This document shows, one piece after another, positions 23,605 to 27,582 of a stretch of DNA of 27,582 nt. Position numbers and translations under genes: made by a program. The notes beneath the pieces were generated by a model that did no database searches, was not told the DNA's origin, and saw nothing but the letters and a program-made list of their open reading frames with translations. How positions within the stretch are numbered: the stretch's first letter is position 1; the number at the start of each line of letters is the position of its first letter. Source of the DNA: F23-D06 sp045116675 (GTDB lineage Bacteria; Bacteroidota; Bacteroidia; Bacteroidales; WCHB1-69); NCBI GenBank assembly GCA_045116675.1, contig JBGUMF010000106.1, forward strand, positions 1 to 27,582, read 5' to 3'.

Positions 23605-24792
23605 TTAGTCAAGGATTTCAGTTACCTGACCGGCACCGACCGTACGACCACCTTCGCGGATAGCGAAACGGAGGTTCATGTTCAGAGCGATTTCGGAGAG
23701 CAATTGAACATCGATTTCGACGTTATCACCAGGCATACACATTTCAACGCCAGCAGGCAGTGTGATGGCACCGGTGACATCCGTTGTACGGAAGTAGAAT
23801 TGCGGACGATAGTTGTTGCCAAACGGAGTGTGACGACCGCCTTCTTCTTTCTTCAAAACGTAAACAGAAGCTTTGAAGTGTTTGTGCGGATGGATGGAAC
23901 CCGGTTTTGCGATAACCATACCACGACGGATTTCATCTTTGTCGATACCGCGGAGCAACAGACCTACGTTATCACCAGCTTCACCTTCGTCGAGGATCTT
24001 GCGGAACATTTCCACACCCGTGACGACGGATTTGAGTTTCTCAGCACCCATACCGATGATGTCAACAGGATCAGAGGTGTGGATAACACCCGTTTCGATA
24101 CGACCGGTGGCAACCGTACCACGACCGGTGATGGAGAACACGTCTTCCACAGGCATGAGGAAGTCTTTATCCACATCGCGCGGAGGCAGCGGAATCCAAG
24201 TGTCAACAGCGTCCATGAGTTCCATGATCTTCTCAACCCACTTCGGTTCGAGGTTCAAGCCACCGAGGGCGGAACCGCGGATAACCGGGGTGTTGTCGCC
24301 GTCGAATCCGTAGAAGGACAGCAGGTCACGGATTTCCATTTCAACGAGGTCGAGCAACTCAGGGTCGTCAACCAAGTCAACCTTGTTCATGAAAACAACC
24401 ATTTTTGGCACACCGACCTGTTTTGCCAACAGGATGTGCTCACGAGTCTGAGGCATCGGACCGTCAGTAGCAGCCACAACAAGGATAGCGCCGTCCATCT
24501 GGGCAGCACCCGTTACCATGTTCTTCACATAGTCGGCGTGACCCGGACAGTCAACGTGTGCGTAGTGACGCGTAGCGGTTTGATACTCAATGTGAGCGGT
24601 GTTGATGGTGATACCACGCTCTTTCTCTTCCGGAGCGTTATCAATAGAATCGAATGATCTAACTTCAGAGAGACCCTGGTTGGCCAACACAGTGGTGATG
24701 GCGGCGGTTAAGGTCGTTTTACCGTGGTCAATGTGACCGATGGTTCCCACGTTAACGTGGGGTTTAGTACGTTCAAATTTTTCTTTTGCCAT
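23605..24792 (-). CDS. tuf: Elongation factor Tu
   Basis: A 395-residue GTPase, the normal EF-Tu length. G1 is GHIDHGKT (19-26), G3 is DCPGHAD, G4 is NKVD, and the C-terminal domains end with FAIREGGRTVGAGQV near the end of the protein. It brings aminoacyl-tRNA to the ribosome in the cytoplasm. The gene is placed between tRNA-Thr (46 bases upstream) and tRNA-Trp (59 bases downstream), the arrangement common in Bacteroidetes. A frame open for more than 1 kb on the opposite strand is a by-product of strong codon bias. What is odd is that secE and nusG do not follow. Confidence 0.99.
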   Translation of the reverse strand: MAKEKFERTKPHVNVGTIGHIDHGKTTLTAAITTVLANQGLSEVRSFDSIDNAPEEKERGITINTAHIEYQTATRHYAHVDCPGHADYVKNMVTGAAQMDGAILVVAATDGPMPQTREHILLAKQVGVPKMVVFMNKVDLVDDPELLDLVEMEIRDLLSFYGFDGDNTPVIRGSALGGLNLEPKWVEKIMELMDAVDTWIPLPPRDVDKDFLMPVEDVFSITGRGTVATGRIETGVIHTSDPVDIIGMGAEKLKSVVTGVEMFRKILDEGEAGDNVGLLLRGIDKDEIRRGMVIAKPGSIHPHKHFKASVYVLKKEEGGRHTPFGNNYRPQFYFRTTDVTGAITLPAGVEMCMPGDNVEIDVQLLSEIALNMNLRFAIREGGRTVGAGQVTEILD

Positions 24793-24838
24793 TTTCTTAT
24801 AAATTAATGATTAAATTTTTAACCTAAAAGTTTTCAAA

Positions 24839-24913
24839 TGGAGCCGTTGACGAGAGTTGAACTCGTGACCCCCTCCTTACCAAGGAGGTACTCTACCACT
24901 GAGCTACAACGGC
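24839..24913 (-). tRNA. tRNA-Thr (anticodon GGU), CCA encoded
   Basis: The minus strand folds as a tRNA: acceptor GCCGTTG/CAACGGC, D arm with AGCTCAGTGGTAGAG, anticodon stem CCTCC/GGAGG with loop TTGGTAA (anticodon GGT), T arm ACGAG-TTCAACT-CTCGT, discriminator T and an encoded CCA. It precedes tuf by 46 bases on the same strand and is likely cotranscribed with it. Confidence 0.96.
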
Positions 24914-24935
24914 TTTTCATAATGATAAAGAACGG

Positions 24936-24950
24936 GTCCCATAACGGGAC
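24936..24950 (-). other. Short hairpin in the tRNA-Thr/tuf leader
   Basis: GTCCC/GGGAC, a perfect 5-bp stem with a 5-base loop, between the probable promoter and the tRNA-Thr 5' end. It may protect the leader or mark a processing site; it could be chance. Confidence 0.3.
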
Positions 24951-24962
24951 ACTTTCGGCTGG

Positions 24963-24970
24963 CAAAAATA
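24963..24970 (-). promoter_or_regulatory. Putative -7 promoter element for tRNA-Thr/tuf/tRNA-Trp
   Basis: The minus strand reads TATTTTTG followed by CC, an exact TAnnTTTG match, about 50 bases before the tRNA-Thr 5' end. A TTTG lies 11 bases upstream, too close to be a standard -33 element. Confidence 0.55.
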
Positions 24971-25011
24971 CATTATTTTTTCAAATGACGGACCTTTTTG
25001 CCGTAATTTTT

Positions 25012-25875
25012 TTATTTGCTATGTAATTTATTGATTACCAGTCTTAAACTCTCTTTCCAATAGGGGATATCCCACTCAAATTCGGTCTTGATTTTTCGCA
25101 GATTGAAGACAGAATAGGCAGGCCTCGGTGCTTTTGCGGGATATTCTGCCGTGAAGATGGCCTCCACATGGCACGGTAGTCCGGCCATCTCCATGATGGC
25201 ATGGGTGAAGTCGAACCAGCTGATGCTGCCCTCGTTGGCGAAATGGTACAGCCGGATGTCCGGCTTGTTCAGGTTCACCTCCACAGCCTTGAGGATGACG
25301 GCGGCCAGATCCCCGGCGTACGTGGGGCCACCAATCTGGTCGCAAACTACCGACACGCTTTCCCGCTCCTGACCGAGCTTCAGCATGGTTTTCACGAAGT
25401 TGTGCCCATATTCGGAGTAGAGCCAGGAGGTGCGGATGATGGTGGCGGCGCATCCTGACTGGCGGATGGCCTCCTCGCCGGCAGCTTTCGACTTGCCGTA
25501 GATGGAGATGGGCGCAATCGGATCTTCGGTGGAGTAGGGGTGGCAGCTTTCACCCGAAAAAACATAGTCCGTGGAGATATGCACCAGATAGGCGTTGTGC
25601 TGGCGGGCGATGTTGGCGAGGTTGGCTACGGCATCGCGGTTGATGGCGTAGGCCATCTCAACATCGTCCTCCGCGCGGTCCACCGCCGTGTAGGCCGCCG
25701 CATTGATGATTACGTCAATGGCGTGCGCTTGCACGAAAGCCTCTGTCTGGTCAGGTTGGCAGATGTCCAACGTGTCCACATCGGTGAAGAAGAATGTCCA
25801 CTCTGGCCTCCCCGCGGACAGATCCTGCAGGCATCGACCTAATTGGCCGTTGGCTCCGGTGACTAATATATTCAT
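25012..25875 (-). CDS. rfbD: dTDP-4-dehydrorhamnose reductase
   Basis: A 287-residue short-chain dehydrogenase of the RmlD type. It has TGANGQLG (6-13) for NAD(P)H binding, INAAAYTAVDRAE (57-69), STDYVFSG (101-108) and the catalytic YGKSK (Tyr126, Lys130); RTSWLYSEYGHNFVKTM is also typical. It reduces dTDP-4-keto-L-rhamnose to dTDP-L-rhamnose in the cytoplasm, the last step of the pathway. It follows ugd by 39 bases on the same strand. The other visible pathway gene, rmlB, is about 21 kb away at 2751-3803; rmlA and rmlC are outside the window. Confidence 0.96.
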   Translation of the reverse strand: MNILVTGANGQLGRCLQDLSAGRPEWTFFFTDVDTLDICQPDQTEAFVQAHAIDVIINAAAYTAVDRAEDDVEMAYAINRDAVANLANIARQHNAYLVHISTDYVFSGESCHPYSTEDPIAPISIYGKSKAAGEEAIRQSGCAATIIRTSWLYSEYGHNFVKTMLKLGQERESVSVVCDQIGGPTYAGDLAAVILKAVEVNLNKPDIRLYHFANEGSISWFDFTHAIMEMAGLPCHVEAIFTAEYPAKAPRPAYSVFNLRKIKTEFEWDIPYWKESLRLVINKLHSK

Positions 25876-25914
25876 ATTGTATAATGTCTTTTGTGATTCT
25901 CTGTCGGCAGCGAA

Positions 25915-27246
25915 CTATCGTTTTATGCCATTCCGTCCGATGCACTCGTAATGGATGCCCAGTTGCCGCATTTCGGCTGGGTCGTACTGGTTGCGGCCGT
26001 CGAAGATGACAGCACTGCGCATGATGCGTTTCAATTTCTGCATGTCAATGGCCCGGAACTCGCTCCATTCGGTCACCAGCAGGAGCGCGTCGGAATTGGT
26101 GAGGGCACTATAGATGTCGTCGCAGTATTCGACCTTGTTACCGACACGGCGGAAACACTCCTCCATGGCTACGGGGTCGTAAGCTTTGATGCGGCAGTTG
26201 GCCTGCGACAGTTTGTCGATGAGCACCAGGGACGGGGCCTCGCGCATGTCATCGGTGTTGGGCTTGAACGCCAATCCCAGAAGGGTGACGGTCTTGCCAG
26301 CCAGTTCTCCGGAATAGTACCGGTTCAGTTTCTCGAAGAGGACGCTCTTCTGCCGGTCGTTCACCCGTTCCACCGCTTTGAGGATTTCCAGGGAATAACC
26401 GTTCTGGTCGGCGGTCTTGATGAGCGCTTTCACATCCTTCGGGAAACAGGAGCCTCCGTAGCCGGTGCCGGCGTTGAGGAACTTGCTTCCGATGCGCGTG
26501 TCGCTGCCGATGCCCTTGCGTATCATGTTGATGTCGGCACCCACCATTTCGCACAGGTTTGCCAGGTCGTTCATGAAGCTGATGCGGGTGGCCAGCATGG
26601 CGTTGGCGGCATATTTGGTCATCTCAGCGGAGGCGATGTCGGTGAAAATCACCGGATGCCCATTCTGGATGAAGGATTTGTAGATGGCGGCCATCAGTTT
26701 TTGCGCCTTCTCGGAATTGGTGCCGACCACAATACGGTCGGGACGCATGAAGTCGGCGATGGCGTCACCCTCCTTGAGGAATTCCGGGTTGGAAGCCACG
26801 TCGAAGTCGATGTCGGCATTACGGATTTCCAATTCCTCCTGGATGGCTTTGCGCACCTTGTCGGCAGTGCCCACGGGCACGGTGCTCTTGGTGACCACCA
26901 GCTTGTATTCGTGCATGTTGCGGCCTACTTCGCGGGCCACGTTGAGCACATATTGGAGGTCGGCGCTGCCGTCTTCATCGGGCGGCGTGCCCACGGCGGA
27001 GAAGATGACGGTGACATCGTCCAGCACTTCGGCAAGGCTGGTGGTGAAATGCAGACGGCCCTTGGAGATGTTGCGCTCCAAAAGGTCATCGATGCCCGGT
27101 TCGTAAATGGTGGCCTTCCCCGTCCGGAGCGTTTCTATTTTCCGTTCGTCAATATCCACGCAGGTGACATCAAAGCCCACCTCAGCAAGGCAGGTGCCCG
27201 TCACCAGTCCCACATATCCGGTTCCGACAATGGCTATTTTCATCAT
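25915..27246 (-). CDS. ugd: UDP-glucose 6-dehydrogenase
   Basis: A 443-residue UDP-glucose/GDP-mannose dehydrogenase family member. The N-terminal NAD motif is GTGYVG (8-13); the catalytic set is Lys211 and Asn215 in KYAANAML, and Cys267 and Asp271 in GGSCFPKD. TKSTVPVGT and ASNPEFLKEGDA are also characteristic. It oxidises UDP-glucose to UDP-glucuronate with two NAD+, in the cytoplasm, supplying acidic sugars for surface polysaccharide. The GDP-mannose dehydrogenase alternative is less likely given close resemblance to typical Bacteroidetes Ugd. It starts 5 bases after the metallo-hydrolase stop and is followed by rmlD, so the three probably form one transcript. The start may be either of two adjacent ATGs. 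Confidence 0.95.
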   Translation of the reverse strand: MMKIAIVGTGYVGLVTGTCLAEVGFDVTCVDIDERKIETLRTGKATIYEPGIDDLLERNISKGRLHFTTSLAEVLDDVTVIFSAVGTPPDEDGSADLQYVLNVAREVGRNMHEYKLVVTKSTVPVGTADKVRKAIQEELEIRNADIDFDVASNPEFLKEGDAIADFMRPDRIVVGTNSEKAQKLMAAIYKSFIQNGHPVIFTDIASAEMTKYAANAMLATRISFMNDLANLCEMVGADINMIRKGIGSDTRIGSKFLNAGTGYGGSCFPKDVKALIKTADQNGYSLEILKAVERVNDRQKSVLFEKLNRYYSGELAGKTVTLLGLAFKPNTDDMREAPSLVLIDKLSQANCRIKAYDPVAMEECFRRVGNKVEYCDDIYSALTNSDALLLVTEWSEFRAIDMQKLKRIMRSAVIFDGRNQYDPAEMRQLGIHYECIGRNGIKR

Positions 27247-27251
27247 ATATT

Positions 27252-27582
27252 TTAATTTAGTTCAATGGATTCTCTAAATGAAGGCACGTAAGCCTGTTTG
27301 AAGCCGGCTTCGTGCAAATGTTTGGCATAGACCTTGCGCACGTCGGCCTCGCCATGAACAACAAAGATCTTCTTCAATTTCCGATTTCCTTTCTGGCAGG
27401 ATAGATATTGTATAAGCTCCTTGTAGTCAGCATGGCCGGAATAGGCGTCGATGCGGGCCAGATGCGCTTTCACCTTGTACTCCTCGCCGAAGATGGAGAC
27501 AATCTTGTCGCCGCGCATAATCTTGGCACCCAGTGTGGTAGGCGAACAGTATCCCACACACAGGATGGTGGTCTTCGGGTCT
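27252..27582 (-). CDS. MBL-fold/beta-CASP metallo-hydrolase (RNA-specificity type), C-terminal fragment
   Basis: About 110 codons of the C-terminal part are visible; the open frame runs on past the right edge, so the internal GTG is not taken as a start. The segment KTTILCVGYCSPTTLGAKI matches the beta-CASP region ('.T.I..VG.....GTLG..L'), RIDAYSGHADYKEL matches the 'SAHAD' motif (here SGHAD), and KKIFVVHGE matches the final histidine motif of the family. These enzymes are CPSF73-like RNA nucleases or exonucleases, with two zinc ions held by an N-terminal HxHxDH motif that is beyond the edge. The gene ends 5 bases before ugd on the same strand. The true substrate is not shown. Confidence 0.85.
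   Translation of the reverse strand, partial: DPKTTILCVGYCSPTTLGAKIMRGDKIVSIFGEEYKVKAHLARIDAYSGHADYKELIQYLSCQKGNRKLKKIFVVHGEADVRKVYAKHLHEAGFKQAYVPSFRESIELN

Noticed and set aside
23569..24657. 362-codon open frame on the plus strand
   Set aside because: It is antisense to tuf; the strong codon bias of tuf leaves the opposite frame open by chance.
25951..27255. 434-codon open frame on the plus strand
   Set aside because: It is antisense to ugd, whose catalytic motifs are intact. The translation is Val/His/Gly/Asp-rich, as expected from the complement of biased codons.
1..27582. Mobile elements, CRISPR arrays, prophage or defence islands
   Set aside because: I found no transposase, integrase, terminal repeats, regularly spaced repeats or recognisable defence genes on either strand.

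Overview
The window looks like chromosomal DNA of a Bacteroidetes member, most likely an uncultured Bacteroidales. The evidence is the repeated Bacteroidetes-type -7 promoter element (TAnnTTTG, here nearly always TATTTTTGC or TATCTTTGC) in front of genes, the lack of Shine-Dalgarno sequences, a C-terminal type IX secretion (T9SS) type A sorting domain, an Oar-like TonB-dependent receptor, and a radical SAM/lipoprotein pair of a kind I know only from Bacteroidetes. I see no insertion sequence, phage gene, CRISPR array or integrase. Coding density is high, no gene-free stretch exceeds about 300 bases, and I see no broken genes apart from the two cut by the window edges.

Layout. (1) 1-3852, minus strand: rmlB, an MBOAT O-acyltransferase, its DHHW/AlgJ-like partner and the start of a FAD-dependent oxidoreductase, tightly packed as one operon. 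(2) 3883-6637, minus: carboxynorspermidine synthase, then a small lipoprotein overlapping a radical SAM/SPASM enzyme of unknown function. (3) 6685-12641, plus: a cysteine-rich T9SS-secreted protein; a small operon of a secreted hypothetical protein, manA and trmN6; and an outer-membrane beta-barrel-like protein. (4) 12664-20185, minus: MATE exporter, a secreted FGE/SUMF1-fold protein, a large Oar-like TonB-dependent receptor and an alanine/glycine:cation symporter. (5) 20240-23322: an AraC-type regulator divergent from a secreted GH53-like glycoside hydrolase that carries a T9SS-tail-like module at its N-terminal side. (6) 23442-24970, minus: tRNA-Thr(GGU), tuf, tRNA-Trp(CCA) and a strong terminator, without the secE-nusG genes that usually follow in this phylum. 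(7) 25012-27582, minus: a beta-CASP metallo-hydrolase (partial), ugd and rmlD.

How they work together. Envelope polysaccharide is a recurring theme: rmlB and rmlD (dTDP-rhamnose), ugd (UDP-glucuronate), manA (mannose/fructose-6-phosphate) and the MBOAT/DHHW pair (O-acylation of an exported glycan). A second theme is surface interaction: T9SS cargo, TonB-dependent receptor, beta-barrel protein, secreted glycosidase. The least understood unit is the radical SAM/lipoprotein pair at 3883-5341. The most unusual architecture is the GH53-like protein at 21300-23237.
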